From: Pelotomaculum sp. UBA1371 | Lineage (GTDB): Bacteria; Bacillota; Desulfotomaculia; Desulfotomaculales; Pelotomaculaceae | DNA: 50,668 nt | Direction: 5' to 3' | Assembly: GCA_002305915.1 (NCBI GenBank) | Contig: DBRJ01000030.1 | Span: forward strand, 1 to 50,668 | Shown here: positions 42,647 through 50,636 of the stretch, piece after piece | How positions within the stretch are numbered: position 1 is the first letter of the stretch | Layout of the letters: every line of letters starts with the position of its first letter | The notes under the pieces: generated by a model | What the model was told of the DNA's origin: nothing | The model's database searches: none | The model's input: only the letters and a program-made list of their open reading frames with translations | Made by a program: the position numbers and the translations under genes

Positions 42647-43627
42647 TCACTCCTCTTTGGCCACACCTTCCTGCCCTTCTACCTCATATGCTTTGATTAT
42701 TTCCTCTACCAGAGGATGCCGGACAATATCCTCCCCGGTCATCGTATGAATACCCAGGCCTTTGATTCCCTTTAAAACAGCAAGGGCATGTATAAGACCG
42801 GAGGCCTGGCCCCTGGGCAGGTCAGTCTGGGTGACATCCCCTGTAATGACAGCCTTTGAGCCAAAGCCAAGACGGGTGAGAAACATCTTCATCTGTTCCG
42901 GTGTGGTGTTTTGAGCTTCATCCAGAATAATAAACGAGTCTTCCAGTGTTCTTCCCCGCATATAAGCCAGGGGCGCTATTTCGATAGTGTTTTTTTCCAG
43001 GTATTTGAGGGTGTTGTCGACACCCAGAATATCATATAAACTGTCATAAAGGGGCCGCAGATAGGGATCAACCTTATCCTGCAGGTCACCCGGCAAGAAC
43101 CCTAATTTTTCACCTGCTTCCACGGCCGGCCGGGTCAACACCAGGCGCTCCACATCCTTGTTGCGAAGCGCCTTGATGGCCATAACCACCGCCAGATAGG
43201 TCTTTCCCGTTCCGGCCGGCCCGATGGCAAAAACAATATCATGGGTCTTAATCTGTTCAACATATTTTTTCTGGCCAATGGTTTTAGGTTTGATCTGTTT
43301 ACCCCGGGGTGTGATCATGGCAACATCCGTCGCCAGGGCCACCAGGGCATTTTTGATGCCGCTCTGAGCGGCTTTGATGGCATAGGCAACTTCACGGAAG
43401 GTCAGGCGGTTTCCGGCAAGATGAAATTTCTGCAACTGGACCAGGACTTCCCGGGCCTGTTCCACCTTTCCCTTATTCCCGGTAATGACGATTTCCTGTC
43501 CCCGGGTCACAAGCCGGACCCCCAGCGTTTTTTCAATCTGCGTCAGATGATGGTCATGCTCTCCAAAAATCTCAGCCGCAGCGCTAAAATCATCTAGTTC
43601 GAATCTAGCTTCATATTTATTGGACAA
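42647..43627 (-). CDS. phoH: PhoH-like P-loop ATPase
   Basis: PhoH proteins are ATPases of uncertain role, often linked with RNA metabolism and with ybeY. The 326-residue protein has Walker A VFAIGPAGTGKTYLAVVMAI, AGEKLGFLPGDLQDKVDPYLRPLYDSL, Walker B FIILDEAQNTTPEQMKMFLTR and VITGDVTQTDLPRG. An N-terminal KH-like segment (about 15-70) precedes the ATPase. The start is TTG with GAGGAGGT about 10 nt upstream. It overlaps the pgpH start region and follows yqfD. Confidence 0.95.
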   Translation of the reverse strand: MSNKYEARFELDDFSAAAEIFGEHDHHLTQIEKTLGVRLVTRGQEIVITGNKGKVEQAREVLVQLQKFHLAGNRLTFREVAYAIKAAQSGIKNALVALATDVAMITPRGKQIKPKTIGQKKYVEQIKTHDIVFAIGPAGTGKTYLAVVMAIKALRNKDVERLVLTRPAVEAGEKLGFLPGDLQDKVDPYLRPLYDSLYDILGVDNTLKYLEKNTIEIAPLAYMRGRTLEDSFIILDEAQNTTPEQMKMFLTRLGFGSKAVITGDVTQTDLPRGQASGLIHALAVLKGIKGLGIHTMTGEDIVRHPLVEEIIKAYEVEGQEGVAKEE

Positions 43628-43667
43628 TAGCCGGCTAGACCTCCTCAGTCTTCTAAATTATTGGTGC

Positions 43668-44909
43668 CTAAGGCTTAAACTGTTTGTCCGCCCCTATATC
43701 TTCAACAGCCTCGATGATGGCTTTAACACGTACAAGATTTTCCGCACGGCCCGTTTGCACCTCTTCCACCCACTGCTTCTCTACCCTGGTATTGGGCGAA
43801 AGGGATGCCAGCGCTTCCTGCAAAGCCCTTTCTTCAGCAAGTCTGCGGGCTTCTTTAGGACTGCGCTCAATTTTGTAGTCTGATAATTCATGGTATTTTA
43901 TTGTTATAAGTTCGACAGGTATGATTAGATTCCTCCAAGAGGGCAGGCTTTTGACCAAAGTATCCGCTTCATAGTGTTCAAAGGGAATATTTTGACTGCC
44001 TGATAAAATTATTTCCTTACCTTCAAATTTAATACTGGTCCTGGTTTTAGTACTGCCTGTGGGGCGCCTGCCTTCTTCAATTATGGGAACTTCACCGTAA
44101 CCCTCGTACCAGACCCGGGCCCGGACAATGCCTCTGGCGTGTACATAGGCGGCCGGCCTGACTTCACCGGATTTCTGGCCCGGCTCCGGTTCTTCGCCCG
44201 GTTCAGGTTCTTCAACAGCGGGAATCACACCGGATATGAGCACCTGCCCGGGGACAACAGTGTCTCCTTCCTTGACAACGGGATGGCCGCTTACAATCAG
44301 CACCTCTTTAATAAGCCCGGCTTTACCCGCAACAATATGCGCAGGTTGCTGATCTTCTTCTACAGGCAGGGTTCGCTCCGCAACTTCGATGACCACCCTT
44401 GTCCCCTTAAGGTAGACGCCTGTCCAGGCTACAAGGGGCAGTCTTTCCATTATTTTCGCCTCCACTGCCCCCGTTTCCACCTGCCATTTGGGCACACCCC
44501 TGGTCAGGCCCGCTTCTGCCGCTGCTTCCAGCATTTCTGCGCTACTCAACTGCTCATTGCCTCTGATCTCAATGAACCAGACAAAGGAAGTAAGGAGATA
44601 GAGGACACCGACGCAAAAGACGGCCCCCAACGCCAGTGCCTTTCTCCGGCGCAGGCGGGCAAAATAAAAGGGAAGGCCTTCACGCCGGCAGATCCTGAAA
44701 CGGCAGCGTGTGCGCCTGGCCATATGCCGCAATGGTTTTACCGCACTTAGCCTGACTTTTAAACGGATTCCCCCCTCACCTGACCTGGCGACGTCCCAGA
44801 GGCTGATTCCCCTGCTGGCTGCCATGTTGATAAATTTTTCCGGAGCATCGCCTGTAACTAAAATGGTCACGTACCCCAGTAAAAAAGACATCAGCTTAAA
44901 CAAAAACAT
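43668..44909 (-). CDS. yqfD: Sporulation protein YqfD
   Basis: YqfD is a membrane protein made in the mother cell during sporulation. The 413-residue protein has an N-terminal domain typical of the family (FLLGYVTILVTGDAPEKFIN), one membrane segment near 92-112 (ALALGAVFCVGVLYLLTSFV) and a long extracytoplasmic part containing RGNEQLSSAEMLEAAAEAGL and GRPTGSTKTRTSIKFEGKEI. An acidic Pro/Glu/Gly linker (EEPEPGEEPEPG) near residue 240 looks like an insertion. It is next to yqfC, as always in spore formers, and supports a sporulating host. Sigma-E control is expected but no promoter was identified. Confidence 0.93.
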   Translation of the reverse strand: MFLFKLMSFLLGYVTILVTGDAPEKFINMAASRGISLWDVARSGEGGIRLKVRLSAVKPLRHMARRTRCRFRICRREGLPFYFARLRRRKALALGAVFCVGVLYLLTSFVWFIEIRGNEQLSSAEMLEAAAEAGLTRGVPKWQVETGAVEAKIMERLPLVAWTGVYLKGTRVVIEVAERTLPVEEDQQPAHIVAGKAGLIKEVLIVSGHPVVKEGDTVVPGQVLISGVIPAVEEPEPGEEPEPGQKSGEVRPAAYVHARGIVRARVWYEGYGEVPIIEEGRRPTGSTKTRTSIKFEGKEIILSGSQNIPFEHYEADTLVKSLPSWRNLIIPVELITIKYHELSDYKIERSPKEARRLAEERALQEALASLSPNTRVEKQWVEEVQTGRAENLVRVKAIIEAVEDIGADKQFKP

Positions 44910-44976
44910 AGTTTATCCCCCTGTGGATGAATTGTTCTTTGCCGGCCTAAGGCCTGGAGTTGCAACATAAATTTGC

Positions 44977-45258
44977 CTAATCAAATCTCAGAGAGAAGAT
45001 CCTGCCTTCCACACATAACTCGTCGGGCAGGATATTGCGGAGGATCAGGTTCTCCCCCTCAACCATAACCTCTCCTTCCCCAACGCTTACGCGAACTCCC
45101 TCCGGGCTGTATTCAAGGATACCCCTGTGGTTTTCAATATAAAGCTGGATATTGCCGAACAGGATAATTTTGGGCAGGTCCAGCGCAACATCACCCGGTA
45201 TTTCAAGAATTTCAGAAATCTGCCTTTTGACTTTTCTTTTAACATCTCGCCAGGCCAT
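44977..45258 (-). CDS. yqfC: Sporulation protein YqfC
   Basis: A 93-residue beta-rich protein of the YqfC/YabP-like family, co-transcribed with yqfD in sporulation. It begins AWRDVKRKVKRQISEILEIP and has the family motif LPKIILFGNIQLYIENHRGI. It ends with repeated strand-turn segments (GEVMVEGENLILRNI). GGAGGGGG with 6-nt spacing supports the ATG at 45258; the frame extends eight codons further. The exact role is unknown; it is expected in the mother cell. Confidence 0.92.
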   Translation of the reverse strand: MAWRDVKRKVKRQISEILEIPGDVALDLPKIILFGNIQLYIENHRGILEYSPEGVRVSVGEGEVMVEGENLILRNILPDELCVEGRIFSLRFD

Positions 45259-45426
45259 AAAAAATCCCCCTCCTTGCCACAATTTTATGCGGCAGGGGGG
45301 GAATAATTACCTATTTTATGGCAAGATTGCCAATTATTGAATTTGCCGTTCACTCCCCGCTTATTTTCCCTGGTGAGTGAATCCATTGCCGGTAAGTTAT
45401 ATGATCAATAACTTTCTTCTTACAGG

Positions 45427-45452
45427 GAAGGCTTTCCATCTGGAAAGCCTTC
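45427..45452. terminator. Terminator between the floA-region genes and yqfC
   Basis: GAAGGCTTTCC pairs perfectly with GGAAAGCCTTC around ATCT. It follows, on the minus strand, the hypothetical gene at 45485-46009 and precedes yqfC. The T-run is weak on the minus strand. Confidence 0.65.
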
Positions 45453-45484
45453 TTCAAGTTAGATTTTATTTTTTCCTTTCCAGT

Positions 45485-46009
45485 TTACTTTCTTCTCTGC
45501 ATCTGTCTGCCGCCCCGGGGACCCAGTATTTCAGCCCAGACAATGCCTTTTAAAACCTGCTCCGGGCCGTCTGAAAAGTCAATAAAATATTCTTCAGCAC
45601 GCTGCCTGCGGCTCCTCCGGGGTGCTGCAGCGAAGGTCTGACCGGGCAGGTTTTCGGGCAGGGACCGGCGGTCCGGCAGCGCTATATTTACTTCCCGGGC
45701 CTTCCTTCCCGGCCGCCCTTCTACTTCAAGGGAAAGCCGTCCCGCAGCTGCTTTTTCCGGAACTGAACGGGGCGCACCCTCCCCCCCAGAAGCATCCGAA
45801 CCACTGCCGCGCCCGGTGATGTAATCGGGAAGGTTCAATTTCCGCCGTCCCCGTTCCCCGGGCTCATGTTCCGGAGGCAGTTCCACCGGGTCGGGGGCAG
45901 CCGTTCCCACAGGTTCCTCGTACCGGCCCGCAGATCCGGTACGCTCCATCCTGCGCCAGATGCTCCTCAAAAGAACAACCAGGAAGATAATAATCCAGAT
46001 CGTTTTCAC
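45485..46009 (-). CDS. Hypothetical single-pass membrane protein downstream of floA
   Basis: I do not recognise a family. The N-terminus is one membrane helix (VKTIWIIIFLVVLLRSIW). A long, probably disordered part rich in Gly, Pro, Arg and Glu follows (about residues 20-140). A short C-terminal patch, EEYFIDFSDGPEQVLKGIVWAE, looks conserved-like and folded. The start is uncertain: GTG 46009 and TTG 46012 follow AAGGGTG; the frame opens at 46030. It follows floA closely and may be a partner of flotillin or of the next gene's function. Similar position-conserved proteins exist in Peptococcaceae, from memory only. Confidence 0.65.
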   Translation of the reverse strand: MKTIWIIIFLVVLLRSIWRRMERTGSAGRYEEPVGTAAPDPVELPPEHEPGERGRRKLNLPDYITGRGSGSDASGGEGAPRSVPEKAAAGRLSLEVEGRPGRKAREVNIALPDRRSLPENLPGQTFAAAPRRSRRQRAEEYFIDFSDGPEQVLKGIVWAEILGPRGGRQMQRRK

Positions 46010-46057
46010 CAAAACACACACCCTTAACAAAGGTTGAATAGGCTCCCGCAGTACCGG

Positions 46058-47062
46058 TTACTCCGGTTTGACAGGCCCTTCCTCATCCGGGTTGCGGCCT
46101 ATCCTGGAAAGTGTTTCACGCATCCGGGTATCCGACAAAAGGTTCTGGAGATTATAGTAATCCATTACACCAAGTTTGCCCTGGCGCAGGGCATCGGCCA
46201 TGGCCAGCGGTACCTGGGCCTCGGATTTGACCACCTGGGCGCGCATTTCTTCCACGGAAGCTTTCATCTCCTGTTCCTTGGCAACGGCCATAGCCCTGCG
46301 CTCTTCGGCCTTGGCCTGGGCAATCCGCTTGTCCGCCTCGGCCTGGTCGGTCTGAAGCTGAGCCCCGATGTTGCGGCCCACATCCACATCGGCAATATCA
46401 ATGGACAAAATCTCAAAGGCCGTCCCGGCGTCCAGTCCCTTACTCAGGACAGTCCGGGAAATAAGGTCGGGATTTTCCAGGACGTGCTTGTGGGTTTCGG
46501 AACTGCCGACGGTCGTCACAACCCCTTCGCCGACCCGGGCCAGAACAGTTTCTTCCCCGGCGCCGCCCACCAGGCGGTCGATGTTGGCCCGCACAGTAAC
46601 CCTGGCCACAACCTTGACTTCAATCCCGTCCTTGGCCACTGCTGAAACCAGAGGGGTCTCCAAAACCTTGGGATTGACGCTCATCTGCACCGCCTCAAAA
46701 ACATCCCGGCCGGCCAGGTCGATAGCCGCCGCCCGCTCAAAGAGCAGCGGTATCGCAGCCCTTTCTGCGGCAATCAGGGCGTTTACCACCCTGTCCACAT
46801 TACCCCCCGCCAGGTAATGCGCTTCCAGCTGATTCACACTTATATTGATACCCGCCTTATCGGCCTTGATCAGCGGGTTGACAATCTGGGCCGGGGGAAC
46901 CCTGCGCAATCGCATGCCGATCAGCGTGAAAATCCCGACCCTGACTCCCGCCGCCAGGGCGGAAATCCACAGTCCCACGGGAATGAAGCTAAAAAGTACC
47001 GCAATTACAATAAAGATTAAGAGAATAAACAGCAGGGAGGCTATTGCTCCAGCACCCAGCAT
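46058..47062 (-). CDS. floA: Flotillin-like protein FloA
   Basis: FloA organises functional membrane microdomains in Bacillus and relatives. The 334-residue protein has an N-terminal hydrophobic hairpin (ASLLFILLIFIVIAVLFSFI) and a PHB/SPFH-like domain (GIEVKVVARVTVRANIDRLVGG). A coiled-coil follows with repeated EA/KAEE segments (QAEADKRIAQAKAEERRAMA), and the C-terminus is LGVMDYYNLQNLLSDTRMR. Length and motifs match YqfA. It is downstream of an NfeD-like gene, the standard partnership. Confidence 0.95.
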   Translation of the reverse strand: MLGAGAIASLLFILLIFIVIAVLFSFIPVGLWISALAAGVRVGIFTLIGMRLRRVPPAQIVNPLIKADKAGINISVNQLEAHYLAGGNVDRVVNALIAAERAAIPLLFERAAAIDLAGRDVFEAVQMSVNPKVLETPLVSAVAKDGIEVKVVARVTVRANIDRLVGGAGEETVLARVGEGVVTTVGSSETHKHVLENPDLISRTVLSKGLDAGTAFEILSIDIADVDVGRNIGAQLQTDQAEADKRIAQAKAEERRAMAVAKEQEMKASVEEMRAQVVKSEAQVPLAMADALRQGKLGVMDYYNLQNLLSDTRMRETLSRIGRNPDEEGPVKPE

Positions 47063-47104
47063 TTAGAAAACCACTCCTCTTTGCAAATACAATTATTTTT
47101 TTAC

Positions 47105-47605
47105 TTAATTACCGTTTAGCTGCTTTACTACCACCCGCGTACCTTCTACTCTTACTACCATAACCCGGGAACCGGGTTCGATAAACTCTCCGCCGGTCAC
47201 CACATCCAGACGCTCCCCTGCCACCTCCGCCGTACCGGCAGGCCGCAGAGGAGTGAGGGCGAAACCCTCTTTACCTGCAAAGGAGCTCAGTTCCTGTAAA
47301 GGGGCTACATACCCGTCTTCTTTCTGCTGTCTGTTTTGCAGGGTCAGCTTGAACCACAGCTTGTACCGGGACATCAATTTTAGCCCTACGATAAGTATAA
47401 TAATGGTTGCAATCAGCGCCAGGACAAGGGCTTCCGTAACATGGACCACATCAACGGACGCCAAAAGAACTCCCCAGCCAAAGAGGATAATCCCGATTAT
47501 ACCGGCTATTCCAAAACCGGGAAAAACGATAATTTCCAAAATTATGGCTATTAGTCCCAGTAAAAATGCCAGTACCGCGAGCCAGTTAATCAATTCAGGG
47601 GTCAA
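47105..47605 (-). CDS. NfeD-like membrane protein (short form, YqeZ-related)
   Basis: About 166 residues: three or four N-terminal helices (AVLAFLLGLIAIILEIIVFPGFGIAGIIGI pattern) and a C-terminal OB-like domain (LTPLRPAGTAEVAGERLDVVTGGEFIEPGSRVMVVRVEG). The latter matches the NfeD C-terminal domain. It lacks the N-terminal ClpP-like protease half found in long NfeD/YqeZ proteins. GAGGTG 6 nt before the TTG at 47605 fixes the start; the frame continues to 47656 through a terminator hairpin. NfeD proteins pair with SPFH proteins, here floA, which follows. Confidence 0.9.
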   Translation of the reverse strand: MTPELINWLAVLAFLLGLIAIILEIIVFPGFGIAGIIGIILFGWGVLLASVDVVHVTEALVLALIATIIILIVGLKLMSRYKLWFKLTLQNRQQKEDGYVAPLQELSSFAGKEGFALTPLRPAGTAEVAGERLDVVTGGEFIEPGSRVMVVRVEGTRVVVKQLNGN

Positions 47606-47626
47606 GATCTTCACCTCGCTGATTGT

Positions 47627-47658
47627 AAAAAATGCCTGGCTAAAATGGCCAAGCATTT
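47627..47658 (-). terminator. Terminator of rpsU
   Basis: On the minus strand AAATGCTTGGC pairs (one mismatch) with GCCAGGCATTT around CATTTTA, with TTTTT at the 3' end. It separates rpsU from the NfeD-floA unit. Confidence 0.85.
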
Positions 47659-47675
47659 GTGTCTTTTATTTAGAA

Positions 47676-47852
47676 CTAGCGAAATTTCCTCTTTCTGGCT
47701 GCCTCTGACTTCTTCTTCCTGCGTACACTGGGTTTTTCATAATGTTCGTGCTTCCTGGCCTCGGCCAAAACGCCTGCTTTCTGACAGGTACGCTTGAAAC
47801 GCCGGAGGGCACTGTCAAGTGTTTCATTTTTACCTACTTTTACTTCCGCCAC
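47676..47852 (-). CDS. rpsU: 30S ribosomal protein S21
   Basis: A 58-residue basic ribosomal protein. It begins VAEVKVGKNETLDSALRRFKR, includes CQKAGVLAEARKHEHYEKPS and ends VRRKKKSEAARKRKFR, the standard bacterial S21 sequence. The GTG at 47852 has GGGAGGG a few bases upstream and gives the normal length. The frame continues upstream to 47966 but that is 5' untranslated. It has its own strong promoter and terminator. Confidence 0.97.
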   Translation of the reverse strand: MAEVKVGKNETLDSALRRFKRTCQKAGVLAEARKHEHYEKPSVRRKKKSEAARKRKFR

Positions 47853-47936
47853 TATACTTTCCCTCCCTCCGCTAAACCATAAAGCCGTAAATAAGTTGGG
47901 AGTAACCCAATTCTCCAAGATAACAAATACTTTATG

Positions 47937-47966
47937 ATTATACATCAGACTCTCACTTGGAGTCAA
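47937..47966 (-). promoter_or_regulatory. Sigma-A promoter of rpsU
   Basis: On the minus strand TTGACT and TATAAT separated by 18 nt, about 85 nt upstream of the GTG start. The leader contains a small TTGGG/CCCAA hairpin. Confidence 0.8.
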
Positions 47967-48009
47967 CCGGCTGTCCGGCTACATGCGGTAATGTACCGGC
48001 AAAAACATC

Positions 48010-48033
48010 AGTACATTAGTACATAAGTACACA
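48010..48033. repeat. Three tandem 8-bp units upstream of rpsU
   Basis: AGTACATT, AGTACATA and AGTACACA follow each other without gaps, each with the palindromic core GTAC. They lie about 45 nt upstream of the rpsU -35 box, a position that could suit a regulator, or they may be a simple slippage repeat. Confidence 0.6.
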
Positions 48034-48086
48034 GGCAAACTTAATTTAATGATTGCTTGTGGGGTAAAAGTTCACAACGGGGCTGT

Positions 48087-48431
48087 TTAGCCCGGTGGCC
48101 AATGTAACGGGCGTCCCGCGAGAAGATGGTAGTGGATATGCATAACCACCTGACCGGCTTCCCGGCCGCAGTTGCTGACCAAACGAAAACCCTTTTCCCC
48201 AAGATTCAGTTCCCGGGCTACCCGGGCAGCTGCCAACTGGACCTGGCCCAGGATGCCGGAATCCTCTTCGCTCAGGTCGAACAGAGTTGGGATATGTTTT
48301 TTGGGAATGACTAGAAGGTGGACAGGAGCCGCCGGGTTGACATCTTTAAAAACTAAAACCTGTTCATTCTCATAGACAATATCAGCGGGTATTTCCCTGT
48401 TGGCAATCTTGCAGAATATGCAGTCCTGCAT
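48087..48431 (-). CDS. HIT family nucleotide-binding protein (HinT-like)
   Basis: A 114-residue histidine-triad protein; HinT enzymes hydrolyse nucleoside phosphoramidates and acyl-AMP adducts. It begins CIFCKIANREIPADIVYENE and has VLVFKDVNPAAPVHLLVIPK and the triad VVMHIHYHLLAGR (H-x-H-x-H). The length is typical of bacterial HinT. A very strong ribosome site (GGAGGAGGTGG) precedes the ATG. It lies between mtaB and rpsU, as in B. subtilis-like clusters. Confidence 0.94.
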   Translation of the reverse strand: MQDCIFCKIANREIPADIVYENEQVLVFKDVNPAAPVHLLVIPKKHIPTLFDLSEEDSGILGQVQLAAARVARELNLGEKGFRLVSNCGREAGQVVMHIHYHLLAGRPLHWPPG

Positions 48432-48525
48432 TCTTCCACCTCCTCCCTGTAGGGGAATTGCTTCATTTTTTTATATTTTTATTCAACATTTTTAAAGAAA
48501 ATCCTGCAGGAGACAATTAATAATA

Positions 48526-49839
48526 TCATTCACACAAAAAACCTTTTAAAGTTGTTCCTTCAGATTCCAGCATTTTGAGCCGGACAACCTTCCCCCGGAG
48601 TTCCTCACGACCTGGAAAAAGGACTTTCACATAGTTCCCGGTGAGCCCTTCATAAAGGGAACCTTCTTCTCCAGCACGCTGTTCAACGAGCACATCAAGC
48701 TCCTGTCCCACAAGTGACCCGGCGAAGCGGGCAGCCAGTTTTTTACCCGACTCAATCAGCCTCCGGCTGCGCTGCTCCTTGATCCCCGGTTTAATCTGGT
48801 CTGCAAACCCCGCTGCCGGGGTGCCCCGGCGCGGGGAAAACTTGAAAACATGCAAACCACTGAAGGATATCCTTTCGATATACCGGACTGTGTTCTCAAA
48901 ATTTCTTTCAGACTCTCCCGGAAAACCGGCGATAACATCCGTGGTCAATCCCAGGCCCGGCAGATTGTCTCTTAATACCTCCGCCAGGCGGGCATATTCA
49001 CAGGTTGTATAACGCCTTCCCATCTTCTGAAGGATTTCGTCGTCGCCTGATTGAAGCGGAACGTGCAGGTGCCGGCAGAAATTCTTTAACCCTGCCAGGA
49101 CCTCTACAAGTTCCAGAGTGATGTCATTTGGTTCGATGGAACTCAACCGAACCCTTAAGAGCCCGGGAATCTCCGACAAAGCACGAAGTAAAGCAGCCAG
49201 GCTCAGGTCCCGGTCCAAATCCTGTCCGTAGGCTCCGGTTCGAATGCCGGTCAAGACAATTTCCCTATAGCCCGCTGCGACAATTTCCCGGGCTGCCCTG
49301 AGCACATTCTCCGGACGCCTGCTCCGCAGCGGCCCCCTGGTATGAGGTACAATGCAGTAGGTGCAAAAGTTTGTACAGCCCTCCTGAATTTTTAAAAAAG
49401 CCCTGGTCCTCCCGTCCAAAGGCAACGCCGCAATTTCTTCAAACTGTTCTCCTGCCTGGAACTCGCTGACAAGGCAAAGGGGCTCCCTTTCCTTTGAGGC
49501 TGCTTCTACCAGCTCCACCAGCTTTGAGCGGCCGCGGGTGCCCACCACCAGGTTGACCCCCGGTATTCTCCCCACCTCATCCGGCGCTATTTGAGCATAA
49601 CATCCGGTCACTACAATCAGCGCACCGGGATTGGCCCGCGCTGCGCGCCGGATCAGTTGCCTTGATTTACGGTCGCCCAGATGGGTAACAGTACATGTAT
49701 TGACAATATAAATGTCAGCCAGGTCTTTAAAATCTACTATCCGGTAACCTTTTTCTTTGAAAGACTGAGCCAGGGCCGCTGACTCATACTGGTTGACCTT
49801 ACACCCCAGCGTGCAAATCGCCACCGTCTTTTCACCCAT
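48526..49839 (-). CDS. mtaB: tRNA t6A37 methylthiotransferase MtaB
   Basis: MtaB converts t6A37 to ms2t6A37 in tRNAs decoding ANN codons. The 437-residue radical-SAM enzyme has the N-terminal UPF0004 domain with three cluster cysteines (TLGCKVNQYES, YIVNTCTVTH, VVTGCYAQ). The radical SAM motif is CTNFCTYCIVPHTRGPLRSR (C-x3-C-x2-C), and a C-terminal TRAM domain (VGQELDVLVEQ onward) follows. TLGCKVNQYES separates MtaB from MiaB and RimO. The ATG overlaps the rsmE stop by 8 nt (ATGGGTGA). Confidence 0.95.
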   Translation of the reverse strand: MGEKTVAICTLGCKVNQYESAALAQSFKEKGYRIVDFKDLADIYIVNTCTVTHLGDRKSRQLIRRAARANPGALIVVTGCYAQIAPDEVGRIPGVNLVVGTRGRSKLVELVEAASKEREPLCLVSEFQAGEQFEEIAALPLDGRTRAFLKIQEGCTNFCTYCIVPHTRGPLRSRRPENVLRAAREIVAAGYREIVLTGIRTGAYGQDLDRDLSLAALLRALSEIPGLLRVRLSSIEPNDITLELVEVLAGLKNFCRHLHVPLQSGDDEILQKMGRRYTTCEYARLAEVLRDNLPGLGLTTDVIAGFPGESERNFENTVRYIERISFSGLHVFKFSPRRGTPAAGFADQIKPGIKEQRSRRLIESGKKLAARFAGSLVGQELDVLVEQRAGEEGSLYEGLTGNYVKVLFPGREELRGKVVRLKMLESEGTTLKGFLCE

Positions 49840-50584
49840 CTGACCTACCCCCCAGATCGCCCCACTGGTAAAGGATCATAGCCACTACAGCCAAACCGGC
49901 AGTTTCTGTTCGAAGGATGCGCGGCCCCAGCGTAACCGGCCGGACACCGTGGGAACGGGCCCGCTCCACCTCACGGGGGGTAAACCCCCCTTCCGGGCCG
50001 ATAAAAACATAAACCTGCTCCCGGGGTTTGTTTTCACGCAGGAAAGACTTCAGAGTCAGAACATTTTCTTCTTCCCAGGGTATCAGCGCAGTGGCCCGAT
50101 CCAGATCCCGCAAGGCCTGATCCCAGCCCCCCGGCAGGTCGACCTCCGGAACATCCGGGCGACGGCACTGCTTGCTCGCTTCCCGGGCGATGCGAAGCCA
50201 CCTCTCCCGGCGTCTGGATAATTTGTCCCCCTCCAGTTTCAGAACAGTCCGCTCACATACCAGCGGGATAATCCTGCTGATTCCGAGCTCTGTACTTTTC
50301 TCAACAATCAGGTCCATCTTATCACCTTTGGGCAATCCCTGAACCAGTGTAAGCCGGGGACCGGGGGAACTGAACACAGGGATTTCTCCGGTCACGGCGC
50401 AAATCACCCTGGTCCTGCCGGCATCTTCAATAACCGCCTGATAAGACTTGCCTCGTCCGTCCAGGACCAGGATCCGGTCCCCCCTGCCCAGGCGGAGAAC
50501 TCTCGTAATATGTACAACATCCTGACCCGTCAGGTAGATGTAACCATCTCTGATCTGACCAGGTTCCACAAAGAACCGGGGCAT
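49832..50584 (-). CDS. rsmE: 16S rRNA m3U1498 methyltransferase RsmE
   Basis: RsmE is a SPOUT methyltransferase that methylates U1498 of 16S rRNA. The 250-residue protein begins MPRFFVEP, has an N-terminal PUA-like domain with HITRVLRLGRGDRILVLDG, and the SPOUT core KGDKMDLIVEKSTELGISRI, EASKQCRRPDVPEV, FIGPEGGFTPREVE and LGPRILRTETAGLAVVAMI (trefoil knot). Length is typical. The ATG has GAGGAG upstream. It couples to mtaB through the 8-nt overlap. Confidence 0.95.
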   Translation of the reverse strand: MPRFFVEPGQIRDGYIYLTGQDVVHITRVLRLGRGDRILVLDGRGKSYQAVIEDAGRTRVICAVTGEIPVFSSPGPRLTLVQGLPKGDKMDLIVEKSTELGISRIIPLVCERTVLKLEGDKLSRRRERWLRIAREASKQCRRPDVPEVDLPGGWDQALRDLDRATALIPWEEENVLTLKSFLRENKPREQVYVFIGPEGGFTPREVERARSHGVRPVTLGPRILRTETAGLAVVAMILYQWGDLGGRSDG

Positions 50585-50636
50585 AAACTAAAGCTCCTCT
50601 GCCCTAAAAATTTATTATTACCCGCCCGGTCCCGGC

